A stretch of DNA of 64,000 nt from Elephas maximus indicus (lineage: Eukaryota > Chordata > Mammalia > Proboscidea > Elephantidae): positions 134,188,001-134,252,000 of the forward strand of contig NC_064820.1 of NCBI RefSeq assembly GCF_024166365.1. Direction: 5' to 3'. The first letter of the stretch is position 1, and each line of letters begins with the position of its first letter. The translations under genes were made by a program, and so were the position numbers. The notes below the pieces were generated by a model. It was given only the letters and a program-made list of their open reading frames with translations, did not search any database and had not been told where the DNA came from. Shown one piece after another: positions 33,992-46,668 of this stretch.

Positions 33992-36900
33992 ATGACAGCA
34001 CTAAAAACTTATTTATCTATAATTACCCTGAATGTAAATGGACTAAATGCACCAATAAAGAGACAGAGAGTCACAGACTGGATAAAGAAACACGATCCAT
34101 CTATATGCTGCCTACAAGAGACACACCTTAGACTTAGAGACACAAACAAACTAAAACTCAAAGGATGGAAAAAAGTATATCAAGCAAACAATAAGCAAAA
34201 AAGAAGAGGAGTAGCAATATTAATTTCTGACAAAATAGACTTTAGACTTAAATCCACCACAAAGGATAAAGAAGGACACTATATAATGATAAAAGGGACA
34301 ATTGATCAGGAAGACATAACCATATTAAATATTTACGCACCCAATGACAGGGCTGCAAGATTTATAAATCAAATTTTAACAGAACTGAAAAGTGAGATAG
34401 ATACCTCCACAATTATAGTAGGAGACTTCAACACACCCCTTTCGGAGAAGGACAGGACATCCAGTAAGAAGCTCAACAGAGACACGGAAGATCTAATTAC
34501 AACAATCAACCAACTTGACCTCATTGACTTATACAGAACTCTCCACCCAACTGCTGCAAAATATACTTTTTTTTCTAGCGCACATGGAACATTCTCTAGA
34601 ATAGACCACATATTAGGTCATAAAACAAACCTTTGCAGAGTCCAAAACATCGAAATATTACAAAGCATCTTCTCAGACCACAAGGCAATAAAACTAGAGA
34701 TCAATAACAGAAGAACGAGGGAAAAGAAATCAAATACTTGGAAAATGAACAATACCCTCCTGAAAAAAGACTGGGTTATAGAAGACATCAAGGAGGGAAT
34801 AAGAAAATTCATAGAAAGCAACGAGAATGAAAATACTTCCTATCAAAACCTCTGGGACACAGCAAAAGCAGTGCTCAGAGGTCAATTTATATCAATAAAT
34901 GCACACATACAAAAAGAAGAAAGAGCCAAAATCAGAGAACTGTCCCTACAACTTGAACAAATAGAAAGTGAGCAACAAAAGAATCCATCAGGCACCAGAA
35001 GAAAACAAATAATAAAAATTAGAGCTGAACTAAATGAATTAGAGAACAGAAAAACAATTGAAAGAATTAACAAAGCCAAAAGCTGGTTCTTTGAAAAAAT
35101 TAACAAAATTGATAAACCATTGGCTAGACTGACTAAAGAAATACAGGAAAGGAAACAAATAACCCGAATAAGAAATGAGAAGGACCACATCACAACAGAA
35201 CCAAATGAAATTAAAAGAATCATTTCAGATTATTATGAAAAATTGTACTCTAACAAATTTGAAAACCTAGAAGAAATGGATGAATTCCTTGAAAAACACT
35301 ACCTACCTAAACTAACACATTCAGAAGCAGAACAACTAAATAGACCCATAACAAAAAAAGAGATTGAAACGGTAATCAAAAAACTCCCAACAAAAAAAAG
35401 TCCTGGCCCGGACGGCTTCACTGCAGAGTTCTACCAAATTTTCAGAGAAGAGTTAACACCACTACTACTAAAGGTATTCCAAAGCATAGAAAATGACGGA
35501 ATACTACCCAACTCATTCTATGAAGCCACCATCTCCCTGATACCAAAACCAGGTAAAGACATTACAAAAAAAGAAAATTATAGACCTATATCCCTCATGA
35601 ACATTGATGCAAAAATCCTCAACAAAATTCTAGCCAATAGAATCCAACAACACATCAAAAAAATAATTCACCCTGATCAAGTGGGATTTATACCAGGTAT
35701 GCAAGGCTGGTTTAATATCAGAAAAACCATTAATGTAATCCATCACATAAATAAAACAAAAGACAAAAACCACATGATCTTATCAATTGATGCAGAAAAG
35801 GCATTTGACAAAGTCCAACACCCATTTATGATAAAAACTCTTACTAAAATAGGAATTGAAGGAAAATTCCTCAACATAATAAAGGGCATCTATGCAAAGC
35901 CAACAGCCAATATCACTCTAAATGGAGAGAACCTGAAAGCATTTCCCTTGAGAACGGGAACCAGACAAGGATGCCCTTTATCACCGCTCTTATTCAACAT
36001 CGTGTTGGAAGTCTTAGCCAGGGCAATCAGGCTAGACAAAGAAATAAAAGGTATCCGGATTGGCAAGGAAGAAGTAAAGTTATCACTATTTGCAGATGAC
36101 ATGATTATATACACAGAAAACCCTAAGGAATCCTCCAGAAAACTACTGAAACTAATAGAAGAGTTTGGCAGAGTCTCAGGTTATAAAATAAACATACAAA
36201 AATCACTTGGATTCCTCTACATCAACAAAAAGAACACCGAAGAGGAAATAACCAAATCAATACCATTCACGGTAGCCCCCAAGAAGATAAGATACTTAGG
36301 AATAAATCTTACCAAGGATGTAAAAGACCTATACAAAGAAAACTACAAAGCTCTACTACAAGAAATTCAAAAGGACATACTTAAGTGGAAAAACATACCT
36401 TGCTCATGGATAGGAAGACTTAACATAGTAAAAATGTCTATTCTACCAAAAGCCATCTATACATTTAATGCACTTCCGATCCAAATTCCAATGTCATATT
36501 TTAAGGGGATAGAGAAACAAATCACCAATTTCATATGGAAGGGAAAGAAGCCCCGGATAAGCAAAGCACTACTGAAAAAGAAGAAGAAAGTGGGAGGCCT
36601 CACCTTACCTGACTTCAGAACCTATTATACAGCCACAGTAGTCAAAACAGCCTGGTATTGGTACAACAACAGACACATAGACCAATGGAACAGAATTGAG
36701 AACCCAGACATAGATCCATCCACGTATGAGCAGCTGATATTTGACAAAGGACCAGTGTCAATTAACTGGGGAAAAGACAGCCTTTTTAACAAATGGTGCT
36801 GGCATAACTGGATATCCATTTGCAAAAAAATGAAACAGGACCCATACCTCACACCATGCACAAAAACTAACTCCAAGTGGATCAAAGACCTAAACATAAA

Positions 36901-37807
36901 GACTAAAACGATAAAGATCATGGAAGAAAAAATTGGGACAACCCTAGGAGCCCTAATACAAGGTATAAACAGAATACAAAACATTACCAAAAATGATGAA
37001 GAGAAACCCGATAACTGGGAGCTCCTAAAAATCAAACACCTATGCTCATCTAAAGACTTCACCAAAAGAGTAAAAAGACCACCTACAGATTGGGAAAGAA
37101 TTTTCAGCTATGACATCTCCGACCAGCGCCTGATCTCTAAAATCTACATGATTCTGTCAAAACTCAACCACAAAAAGACAAACAACCCAATCAAGAAGTG
37201 GGCAAAGGATATGAACACACATTTCTCTAAAGAAGATATTCAGGCAGCCAACAGATACATGAGAAAATGCTCTCGATCATTAGCCATTAGAGAAATGCAA
37301 ATTAAAACTACGATGAGATTCCATCTCACACCAGCAAGGCTGGCATTAATCCAAAAAACACAAAATAATAAATGTTGGAGAGGCTGCGGAGAGATTGGAA
37401 CTCTCATACACTGCTGGTGGGAATGTAAAATGGTACAACCACTTTGGAAATCTATCTGGCGTTATCTTAAACAGTTAGAAATAGAACTACCATACAACCC
37501 AGAAATCCCACTCCTAGGAATATACCCTAGAGATACAAGAGCCTTCATACAAACAGATATATGCACACCCATGTTTATTGCAGCTCTGTTTACAATAGCA
37601 AAAAGTTGGAAGCAACCAAGGTGTCCATCAACGGATGAATGGGTAAATAAATTGTGGTATATTCACACAATGGAATACTACGCATCGATAAAGAACAGTG
37701 ACGAATCTCTGAAACATTTCATAACATGGAGGAACTTGGAAGGCATTATGCTGAGCGAAATGAGTCAGAGGCAAAAGGACAAATACTGTATAAGACCACT
37801 ATTATAA
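33992..37807 (+). CDS. ORF2: Inner L1 ORF2 protein (endonuclease-reverse transcriptase), 1271 aa
   Basis: Nicks target DNA and reverse-transcribes L1 RNA at the nick. The N-terminal AP-like endonuclease (residues 1-240) has N14 (ITLNVNG), E43 (LQETH), D145/N147 (GDFNT) and D229/H230 (SDHKA). The RT domain (about 450-775) has [14 protein letters not shown], the [11 protein letters not shown] block and the catalytic FADD box at residues 700-703 (36089-36100), the same numbering as human ORF2p. The C-terminal Cys-rich segment contains [18 protein letters not shown]. Human ORF2p is 1275 aa. No stop or frameshift. The ATG overlaps the stop of the 92-codon frame. Confidence 0.97.
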   Translation: MTALKTYLSIITLNVNGLNAPIKRQRVTDWIKKHDPSICCLQETHLRLRDTNKLKLKGWKKVYQANNKQKRRGVAILISDKIDFRLKSTTKDKEGHYIMIKGTIDQEDITILNIYAPNDRAARFINQILTELKSEIDTSTIIVGDFNTPLSEKDRTSSKKLNRDTEDLITTINQLDLIDLYRTLHPTAAKYTFFSSAHGTFSRIDHILGHKTNLCRVQNIEILQSIFSDHKAIKLEINNRRTREKKSNTWKMNNTLLKKDWVIEDIKEGIRKFIESNENENTSYQNLWDTAKAVLRGQFISINAHIQKEERAKIRELSLQLEQIESEQQKNPSGTRRKQIIKIRAELNELENRKTIERINKAKSWFFEKINKIDKPLARLTKEIQERKQITRIRNEKDHITTEPNEIKRIISDYYEKLYSNKFENLEEMDEFLEKHYLPKLTHSEAEQLNRPITKKEIETVIKKLPTKKSPGPDGFTAEFYQIFREELTPLLLKVFQSIENDGILPNSFYEATISLIPKPGKDITKKENYRPISLMNIDAKILNKILANRIQQHIKKIIHPDQVGFIPGMQGWFNIRKTINVIHHINKTKDKNHMILSIDAEKAFDKVQHPFMIKTLTKIGIEGKFLNIIKGIYAKPTANITLNGENLKAFPLRTGTRQGCPLSPLLFNIVLEVLARAIRLDKEIKGIRIGKEEVKLSLFADDMIIYTENPKESSRKLLKLIEEFGRVSGYKINIQKSLGFLYINKKNTEEEITKSIPFTVAPKKIRYLGINLTKDVKDLYKENYKALLQEIQKDILKWKNIPCSWIGRLNIVKMSILPKAIYTFNALPIQIPMSYFKGIEKQITNFIWKGKKPRISKALLKKKKKVGGLTLPDFRTYYTATVVKTAWYWYNNRHIDQWNRIENPDIDPSTYEQLIFDKGPVSINWGKDSLFNKWCWHNWISICKKMKQDPYLTPCTKTNSKWIKDLNIKTKTIKIMEEKIGTTLGALIQGINRIQNITKNDEEKPDNWELLKIKHLCSSKDFTKRVKRPPTDWERIFSYDISDQRLISKIYMILSKLNHKKTNNPIKKWAKDMNTHFSKEDIQAANRYMRKCSRSLAIREMQIKTTMRFHLTPARLALIQKTQNNKCWRGCGEIGTLIHCWWECKMVQPLWKSIWRYLKQLEIELPYNPEIPLLGIYPRDTRAFIQTDICTPMFIAALFTIAKSWKQPRCPSTDEWVNKLWYIHTMEYYASIKNSDESLKHFITWRNLEGIMLSEMSQRQKDKYCIRPLL

Positions 37808-38819
37808 GATCTTGAGAAATAGTAAACCTGAGAAGAACACATACTTTTGTGGTTACGAGGGGGGGAGGGAGGGAGGGTGGGAGAGGGTTTTTTATTGATT
37901 AATCAGTAGATAAGAACTGCTTTAGGTGAAGGGAAAGACAACACTCAATACATGGAAGGTCAGCTCAATTGGACTGGACCAAAAGCAAAGAAGTTTCCGG
38001 GATAAAATGAATGCTTCAAAGCTCAGCGGAGCAAGCGCGGGGGTCTGGGGAACATGGTTTGCGGGGACTTCTAAGTCAATTGGCAAAATAATTCTATTAT
38101 GAAATCATTCTGCATCCCACTTTGAAATGTGGCGTCTGGGGTCTTAAATGCTAACAAGCAGCCATCTAAGATGCAGCAATTGGTCTCAACCCACCTGGAG
38201 CAAAGGAAAATGAAGAACACCAAGCCCACATGACAACTAAGAGCCCAAGAGACAGAAAGGGCCACATGAACAAGAGACCTACATCATCCTGAGACCAGAA
38301 GAACTAGTTGGTGCCCGGCCACAATCGATGACTGCCCTGACAGGGAGCTCAGCAGAGGACCCCAGAGGGAGCAGGAGAGCAGTGGGATGCAGACCCCAAA
38401 TTCTCATAAGAAGACCAAACTTAATGGTCTGACTGAGACTGGAGGAATCCCGGCGGCCATGCTCTCCAGACCTTCTGTTGACACAGGACAGGAACCATCC
38501 CTGAAGACAACTCATCAGACATGAAAGGGACTGGTCAGCGGGTGGGAGAGAGACGCTGATGAAGAGTGAGCTAATTATATCAGGTGTACACTTGAGATTG
38601 TGTTGGCAACTCTTGTCTGGAGGGGGGATGGGAGGATAGAGAGAGAGGGAAGCCGGCAAAATTGTCAAGAAAGGAGAGACTGAAAGGGCTGACTCAAGAC
38701 GGGGAGAGTAAGTGGGAGTAGGGAGTGAGATGTATGTAAACTTATATGTGACAGACTGATTGGATTTGTAAACGTTCACTTGAAGCTTAATAAAAGTTAT
38801 TATAAAAAAAAAAAAAAAA
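37808..38819 (+). other. Inner L1 3'UTR and poly(A)
   Basis: A non-coding tail of about 1 kb. It opens with a G-rich tract of four or more G-runs (37859-37887) that could form a quadruplex, a feature known from other mammalian L1 3'UTRs. AATAAA at 38789-38794 precedes the poly(A). The outer L1 3'UTR at 43657-44662 is nearly identical, and older 3'UTR-only copies occur at 4815 and 58534. Confidence 0.92.
37859..37887 (+). other. G-rich tract, potential G-quadruplex
   Basis: Runs of at least three G recur with short A/T spacers, matching a simple quadruplex pattern. The same tract occurs in the outer L1 at about 43709-43737. Confidence 0.7.
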
Positions 38820-38820
38820 A

Positions 38821-39379
38821 AAAAAATGAAGAAACCCTAAGAATTATGTGGGACTCTATCAAGAAGGATAACCTGCGGGTGATTGGAGTCCCAGAACAGG
38901 GAGGGGGGACAGAAAACACAGAGAAAATAGTTGAAGAACTCCTGACACAAAACTTCCCTGACATCATGAAAGACGAAAGGATATCTATCCAAGATGCTCA
39001 TCGAATCCCATTTAAGATTGATCCAAAAAGAAAAACACCAAGACATATTATCATCAAACTCACCAAAACCAAAGATAAACAGAAAATTTTAAAAGCAGCC
39101 AGGGAGAAAAGAAAGGTTTCCTTCAAGGGAAAATCAATAAGAATATGTTCTGACTACTCAGCAGAAACCATGCAGGCAAGAAGGGAATGGGACGACATAT
39201 ACAGACCACTGAAGGAGAAAAACTGCCAGCCAAGGATCATATATCCAGCAAAACTCTCTCTGAAATATGAAGGCGAAATTAAGATATTTACAGACAAACA
39301 CAAGTTTAGAGAATTTGCAAAAACCAAACCAAAGCTACAAGAAATACTAAAGGATATTGTTTGGTCAGAGAACCAATAA
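38821..39379 (+). pseudogene. ORF1: Outer L1 ORF1, C-terminal part
   Basis: The frame resumes at KNEETLRIMWDSIKKDN and runs through the RRM-like and C-terminal domains to WSENQ and a stop at 39377-39379. Few differences from the inner ORF1 (for example HRIPFK for HRTPFK). It is cut off from its N-terminus by the inner L1, so it cannot make ORF1 protein. Confidence 0.93.
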
Positions 39380-42300
39380 TATCAGATATCAGCACAACAC
39401 AAGGTCACAAAACAGAACGTCCTGATATCAACTCAAATAGGGAAATCACAAAAACAAACAAATTAAGATTAATTAAAAAAAAAATAAATACACATAACAG
39501 GGAATCATGGAAGTCAATAGGTAAAAGATCACAACAATCAAAAAGAGGGACTAAATACAGGAGACATTGAACTGCCAGATGGAGAGTGATACAAGGCGAT
39601 ATAGAACAATACAAGTTAGGTTTTTACTTAGAAAAATAGGGGTAAATAATAAGGTAACCACAAAAAGGTATAACAACTCTATAACTCAAGATAAAAACCA
39701 AGAAAAACGTAACAACTCAACTAACATAAAGTCAAGCACTATGAAAATGAGGATCTCACAATTTACTAAGAAAAACGCCTCAGCACAAAAAAGTATGTGG
39801 AAAAATGAAATTGTCAACAACACACATAAAAAGGCATCAAAATGACAGCACTAAAAACTTATTTATCTATAATTACCCTGAATGTAAATGGACTAAATGC
39901 ACCAATAAAGAGACAGAGAGTCACAGACTGGATAAAGAAACACGATTCATCTATATGCTGCCTACAAGAGACACACCTTAGACTTAGAGACACAAACAAA
40001 CTAAAACTCAAAGGATGGAAAAAAGTATATCAAGCAAACAATAAGCAAAAAAGAAGAGGAGTAGCAATATTAATTTCTGACAAAATAGACTTTAGACTTA
40101 AATCCACCACAAAGGATAAAGAAGGACACTATATAATGATAAAAGGGACAATTGATCAGGAAGACATAACCATATTAAATATTTATGCACCCAATGACAG
40201 GGCTGCAAGATACATAAATCAAATTTTAACAGAATTGAAAAGCGAGATAGATACCTCCACAATTATAGTAGGAGACTTCAACACACCACTTTTGGAGAAG
40301 GACAGGACATCCAGTAAGAAGCTCAACAGAGACACGGAAGATCTAATTACAACAATCAACCAACTTGACCTCATTGACTTATACAGAACTCTCCACCCAA
40401 CCGCTGCAAAATATACTTTTTTTTCTAGCGCACATGGAACATTCTCTAGAATAGACCACATATTAGGTCATAAAACAAACCTTTGCAGAGTCCAAAACAT
40501 CGAAATATTACAAAGCATCTTCTCAGACCACAAGGCAATAAAACTAGAGATCAATAACAGAAAAACTAGGGAAAAGAAATCAAATACTTGGAAAATGAAC
40601 AATACCCTCCTGAAAAAAGACTGGGTTATAGAAGACATCAGGGAGGGAATAAGGAAATTCTTAGAAAGCAACGAGAATGAAAATACTTCCTATCAAAACC
40701 TCTGGGACACAGCAAAAGCAGTGCTCAGAGGCCAATTTATATCGATAAATGCACACATACAAAAAGAAGAAAGAGCCAAAATCAGAGAACTGTCCCTACA
40801 ACTTGAACAAATAGAAACTGAGCAACAAAAGAATCCATCAGGCACCAGAAGGAAACAAATAATAAAAATTAGAGCTGAGCTAAATGAATTAGAGAACAGA
40901 AAAACAATTGAAAGAATTAACAAAGCCAAAAGCTGGTTCTTTGAAAAAATTAACAAAATTGATAAACCATTGGCTAGACTGACTAAAGAAATATAGAAAA
41001 GGAAACAAATAACCCGAATAAGAAATGAGAAGGGCCACATCACAACAGAACCAAATGAAATTAAAAGAATCATTTCAGATTATTATGAAAAATTGTACTC
41101 TAACAAATTTGAAAACCTAGAAGAAATGGATGAATTCCTGGAAAAACACTACCTACCTAAACTAACACATTCAGAAGTAGAACAACTAAATAGACCCATA
41201 ACAAAAAAAAGAGATTGAAACGGTAATCAAAAAACTCCCAACAAAAAAAAGCCCTGGCCCGGACGGCTTCACTGCAGAGTTCTACCAAACTTTCAGAGAA
41301 GAGTTAACACCACTACTACTAAAGGTATTCCAAAGCATAGAAAATGACGGAATACTACCCAACTCATTCTATGAAGCCACCATCTCCCTGATACCAAAAC
41401 TAGGTAAAGACATTACAAAAAAAGAAAATTATAGACCTATATCCCTCATGAACATTGATGCAAAAATCCTCAACAAAATTCTAGCCAATAGAATCCAACA
41501 ACACATCAAAAAAATAATTCACCCTGATCAAGTGGGATTTATACCAGGTATGCAAGGCTGGTTTAATATCAGAAAAACCATTAATGTAATCCATCACATA
41601 AATAAAACAAAAGACAAAAACCACATGATCTTATCAATTGATGCAGAAAAGGCATTTGACAAAGTCCAACACCCATTCATGATAAAAACTCTTACCAAAA
41701 TAGGAATTGAAGGAAAATTCCTCAACATAAAAAGGGCATCTATGCAAAGCCAACAGCCGATATCACTCTAAATGGAGAGAACCTGAAAGCATTTCCCTTG
41801 AGAACGGGAACCAGACAAGGATGCCCTTTATCACCGCTCTTATTCAACATCGTGCTAGAAGTCCTAGCCAGGGCAATTAGGCTAGACAAAGAAATAAAAG
41901 GTATCCGGACTGGCAAGGAAGAAGTAAAGTTATCACTATTTGCAGATGACATGATTATATACACAGAAAACCCTAAGGAATCCTCCAGAAAACTACTGAA
42001 ACTAATAGAAGAGTTTGGCAGAGTCTCAGGTTATAAAATAAACATACAAAAATCACTTGGATTCCTCTACATCAACAAAAAGAACACCGAAGAGGAAATA
42101 ACCAAGTCAATACCATTCACAGTAGCCCCCAAGAAGATAAGATACTTAGGAATAAATCTTACCAAGGATGTAAAAGACCTATACAAAGAAAACTACAAAG
42201 CTCTACTACAAGAAATTCAAAAGGACATACTTAAGTGGAAAAACATACCCTGCTCATGGATAGGAAGACTTAACATAGTAAAAACGTCTATTCTACCAAA

Positions 42301-44662
42301 AGCCATCTATACATTTAACGCACTTCCGATGCAAATTCCAATGTCATATTTTAAGGGGATAGAGAAACAAATCACCAATTTCATATGGAAGGGAAAGAAG
42401 CCCCGGATAAGCAAAGCACTACTGAAAAAGAAGAAGAAAGTGGGAGGCCTCACCTTACCTGACTTCAGAACCTACTATACAGCCACAGTAGTCAAAACAG
42501 CCTGGTATTGGTACAACAACAGACACATAGACCAATGGAACAGAATTGAGAACCCAGACATAGATCCATCCACGTATGAGCAGCTGATATTTGACAAAGG
42601 ACCAGTGTCAATTAACTGGGGAAAAGATAGCCTTTTTAACAAATGGTGCTGGCATAACTGGATATCCATTTGCAAAAAAATGAAACAGGACCCATACCTC
42701 ACACCATGCACAAAAACTAACTCCAAGTGGATCAAAGACCTAAACATAAAGACTAAAACGATAAAGATCATGGAAGAAAAAATTGGGACAACCCTAGGAG
42801 CCCTAATACAAGGTATAAACAGAATACAAAACATTACCAAAAATGATGAAGAGAAACCCGATAACTGGGAGCTCCTAAAAATCAAACACCTATGCTCATC
42901 TAAAGACTTCTCCAAAAGAGTAAAAAGACCACCTACAGACTGGGAAAGAATTTTCAGCTATGACATCTCAGACCAGCGCCTGATCTCTAAAATCTACATG
43001 ATTCTGTCAAAACTCAACCACAAAAAGACAAACACCCAATCAAGAAGTGGGCAAAGGATATGAACACACATTTCACTAAAGAAGATATTCAGGCAGCCAA
43101 CAGATACATGAGAAAATGCTCTCAATCATTAGCCATTAGAGAAATGCAAATTAAAGCTACGATGAGATTCCATCTCACACCAGCAAGGCTGGCATTAATC
43201 CAAAAAACACAAAATAATAAAGGTTGGAGAGGCTGCGGAGAGATTGGAACTCTCATACACTGCTGGTGGGAATGTAAAATGGTACAACCACTTTGGAAAT
43301 CCATCTGGCGTTATCTTAAACAGTTAGAAATAGAACTACCATACAACCCAGAAATCCCACTCCTAGGAACATACCCTAGAGATACAAGAGCCTTCATACA
43401 AACAGATATATGCACACCCATGTTTATTGCAGCTCTGTTTACAATAGCAAAAAGTTGGAAGCAACCAAGGTGTCCATCTACGGATGAATGGGTAAATAAA
43501 TTGTGGTATATTCACACAATGGAATACTACGCATCGATAAAGAACAGTGACGAATCTCTGAAACATTTCATAACATGGAGGAACCTGGAAGGCATTATGC
43601 TGAGCGAAATTAGTCAGAGGCAAAAGGACAAATATTGTATAAGACCACTATTATAAGATCGTGAGAAATAGTAAACCTGAGAAGAACACATACTTTTGTG
43701 GTTACGAGGCGGGGAGGGAGGGAGGGTGGGAGAGGGTTTTTTATTGATTAATCAGTAGATAAGAACTGCTTTAGGTGAAGGGAAAGACAACACTCAATAC
43801 ATGGAAGGTCAGCTCAATTGGACTGGACCAAAAGCAAAGAAGTTTCCGGGATAAAATGAATGCTTCAAAGGTCAGCGGAGCAAGGGCGGGGGTCTGGGGA
43901 ACATGGTTGGCGGGGACTTCTAAGTCAATTGGCAAAATAATTCTATTATGAAATCATTCTGCATCCCACTTTGAAATGTGGCGTCTGGGGTCTTAAATGC
44001 TAACAAGCGGCCATCTAAGATGCATCAATTGGTCTCAACCCACCTGGAGCAAAGGAAAAGGAAGAACACCAAGGCCACACAACAACTAAGAGCCCAAGAG
44101 ACAGAAAGGGCCACATGAACCAGAGACCTACATCATCCTGAGACCAGAAGAACTAGTTGGTGCCCGGCCACAATCGATGACTGCCCTGACAGGGAGCACA
44201 GCAGAGGACCCCTGAGGGAGCAGGAGATCAGTGGGATACAGACCCCAAATTCTCATAAAAAGACCAAACTTAATGGTCTGACTGAGACTGGAGGAATCCC
44301 GGCGGCCATGCTCCCCAGACCTTCAGTTGACACAGGACAGGAACCATCCCCGAAGACAACTCATCAGAAATGAAAGGGACTGGTTAGCGGGTGGGAGAGA
44401 GACGCTGATGAAGAGTGAGCTAATGATATCAGGTGGACACTCGAGATTGTGTTGGCAGCTCTTGTCTGGAGGGGGGATGGGAGGATAGAGAGAGAGGGAA
44501 GCCGGCAAAATTGTCAAGAAAGGAGAGACTGAAAGGGCTGACTCAAGAGGGGGAGAGCAAGTGGGAGTAGGGAGTGAGATGTATGTAAAGCTTATATGTG
44601 ACAGACTGATTGGATTTGTAAACGTTCACTTGAAGCTTAATAAAAGTTATTAAAAAAAAAAA
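38834..44662 (+). mobile_element. Outer L1, 3' segment
   Basis: Resumes exactly after the inner L1 and its duplicated target (38820-38833) and runs through the rest of ORF1, the inter-ORF region, broken ORF2 and the 3'UTR (AATAAA at 44639-44644) to poly(A). The final duplication AAAAGCATAACC is at 44663-44674. Without the nested copy the outer element is about 6.8 kb, shorter than the inner one chiefly because of the missing 5'UTR interval. The two are close in sequence and so belong to one young subfamily. Confidence 0.95.
39842..43656 (+). pseudogene. ORF2: Outer L1 ORF2, disrupted
   Basis: Compared base by base with the intact inner ORF2. The endonuclease part is open from 39842 to 40996 (384 aa), where CAG has become TAG (40994-40996). 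Three single-base indels follow: an extra A in the A-run near 41203-41210, a lost base near 41728-41732, and a lost base near 43030-43034. Between them the frames 41448-41771, 41798-43063 and 43060-43656 carry the RT (FADD box included) and C-terminal Cys-rich segment. In the C-terminal part the first Cys of the CWRGC stretch is Gly. Non-functional. Confidence 0.95.
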
Positions 44663-44818
44663 AAAAGCATAACCAACTCTCATCTTTTATATCACAGGTC
44701 AACACAATTATTTCTACCAGGTAATAAATACTTTAGGCTTTGCAGCTTACATACCATCTCTGCCACAGTTTCTTCTCCTTCTCTTTCTCTTCCTCCTCTT
44801 CCTCCTAACAATGATTTT

Positions 44819-45016
44819 TGGTTGTTGTTAGTTGCCATCATGTCGACTGTGAGTCACCGTGACCCCATGTGTACAGAGCTAAACTGCTCCATTGGGTTTT
44901 CAAGGCTGTGGAAGTAGATCACCAGGTCTGTCTTCAGATGTGCTTCTGGGTGAGTTCAAACCACCAACTTTTGCTGGTAGTCAAGTGCTCAACCATTTGT
45001 GCCACCCAGGGATCCA
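44819..45016 (-). mobile_element. AfroSINE, antisense (long subfamily)
   Basis: Tail GTTGTTGTTAGTTGCCATCA at left, then a body with the extra block around GGTCTGTCTTCAGATGTGCT that shorter copies lack, and a head CAACCATTTGTGCCACCCAG. This marks a different AfroSINE subfamily from 4066 and 8225. Confidence 0.85.
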
Positions 45017-45059
45017 ACAATGCTTTAAAAAGTAAAGTCTTTCTTAGCTCAAGGGCCAT

Positions 45060-45083
45060 ACAAAAACAAACAAACAAACAGCA
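45060..45083. repeat. (CAAA)n microsatellite
   Basis: CAAA units in tandem, followed by CAGCAACAG. Simple repeat only. Confidence 0.8.
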
Positions 45084-45499
45084 ACAGTTAGTAGACTGGA
45101 CTTGGCCCTCAGGTTGTAGTCAGTATACTTCTGTTTTAGATTATCTGGGATTAAAACTGCAACCTTACCTTGGCTTTTAATTCAGACTAAGGTACATGTT
45201 AGGGGAGTATTTTACCCTCCACTCTTAATGTTTCCTTCCGTGTACCTGGAGCTCCATGAATCACAACACCCAAGGCTTCCCTCTGCTCCTTTACTCACCC
45301 TGTTTCAGGGGAAGTACAGTGTCTGATTTGACGGTAAATTAGGAAAAAATAACTGAGTGTGGTTGGCTCAGTTCAACCCTGTTTCCTCCGGGGTACGAGC
45401 TGACCAATGAATAATATACACAAAAATCCCTTCTAATGGGAGGCAAAAAGTAAACACAATAAATATAAGTAGCTTTAAAATGATAAGTGTTAAAGGAGA

Positions 45500-46345
45500 A
45501 AACAAACCAGAGAGGGGAAATATGAGAAGTCGCAGGTGGGAGGGCTGAAATTTGAAATAAGGTATCCAGGGATGGCCTCACTGAGAGAGCGATTGTGCCT
45601 AACACCAGAAGAAAGTAGGAGCAGGAAGCATGTGTGTATCTTAGCGGGGAGACCATTCCCAGCAGATTATTCAGGGATAGTGCCCAGGGCCTGAGGCAGG
45701 ACAATACCTGCTGAGTTTAAAGGGCAAAGAATCCAGGGTACTTGGAGCAGGAAAATAACATGATTTGATTTATGCTTTAACAAAATCACTTTGGCTCCTG
45801 TGATAAGAATAGCTTGCTGGAGGTTGCAGGGCTGAAACAAGGAGTAGAGTTAGGAGGCTATTGCAATAATCCAGGGGAGAGATGATGGTGCCAGCAGAGA
45901 AGGTAGTGAGAAGGAGTTGAATTTTGAACATTTGTGAAAAAAAGCTGGCAAAATTTGCTGATAGGTTAGCTGGAGTGTTAGAAAAAGACAAACATCAAGA
46001 ACAACTTCAAGGATTTTGGCCTGTGCAACTGAAGGATAGATTTGCCATTAACTGAGGTGGGAAAGAAGCTGTGAGAGGACACTGAAGACTAGGAGCCCAG
46101 TTTTAGACACATTGAGTTTGAGATGCCTATGAGACATCCAAGTGGGAATCTTGAGTAGGGCATTGAATACACGATTCTGGAGCTCAGAAGTCCAAGAATG
46201 ACATCAACTAAGAAATGGCATTTGAAGTCATGGAACTGGATGAGATCATCCAGAGACTGAGTAAAGATAGAAACTCGGTGTTATTCAAGGACAAAGCTCT
46301 GGGCCACTCCGATATTTAGAATTGGAAGCAAGAACAATAAACAGT
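45500..46345 (-). mobile_element. Ancient L2 LINE fragment, antisense
   Basis: The minus-strand frame 45770-45991 includes PLDYCNSLL, a signature of the CR1/L2 RT C-terminal region. The plus strand carries the reverse of blocks seen in sense at 59460-60575, for example GTTAGGAGGCTATTGCAATA and TTTGAGATGCCTATGAGACA. Several frameshifts. Boundaries approximate. Confidence 0.6.
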
Positions 46346-46465
46346 AAAGGAGTCTAAGAGAGGTAGGGGAAAAATTAATTAGGTGGGGCTAACTACGTTC
46401 AAGGTACAAGTTTCATTGATCATTCTCTGGGGCTGGCCTGGATCCATACCCGCCTTTAGCTAATG

Positions 46466-46668
46466 TTATTGTTGATGCATGCTGTCAACTGGATACTGAT
46501 TCATACTGACCCTATAGGACTGAGTAGAACTGTTCCATAGGGTTTGCAAGGCTGTAATCTTTACAGAAGCATACTGTCACATCTTTCTCCTGTGGAGTGA
46601 CCAGTGAATTCAAACCACCGACCTTTCAGTTAATAGCCAAGCGCTTAACCACTGTGCCACCACAGCTC
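46466..46668 (-). mobile_element. AfroSINE, antisense
   Basis: A reversed tail is followed by GTAGAACTGTTCCATAGGGT, the middle block TAATCTTTACAGAAGCATAC and the head CTTAACCACTGTGCCACCAC. A full-length long-form copy. Confidence 0.82.

Larger units (their letters stand above)
31478..38819 (+). mobile_element. Inner full-length L1 with two intact ORFs
   Basis: About 7.3 kb in order: GC-rich 5'UTR (31478-32516), ORF1 (32517-33533), a 458-bp inter-ORF region, ORF2 (33992-37807), a 1-kb 3'UTR with AATAAA at 38789-38794, and poly(A). It sits inside the outer L1's ORF1, flanked by the duplication AAAAAAATGAAGAA (31464-31477 and 38820-38833). Both ORFs are open, catalytic residues are present, and the 5' end is complete. 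It therefore has the visible hallmarks of a retrotransposition-competent element. Actual activity cannot be judged from sequence. Confidence 0.96.

Noticed and set aside
33717-33995. 92-aa inter-ORF product as a real third L1 protein
   Set aside because: The two copies differ mostly by amino-acid changes, so protein constraint is not supported. Only the ATGA overlap is reported as interesting.
36625-37065. 146-codon minus-strand frame, repeated at 42475-42915
   Set aside because: It is the antisense of L1 ORF2, duplicated because L1 is duplicated.
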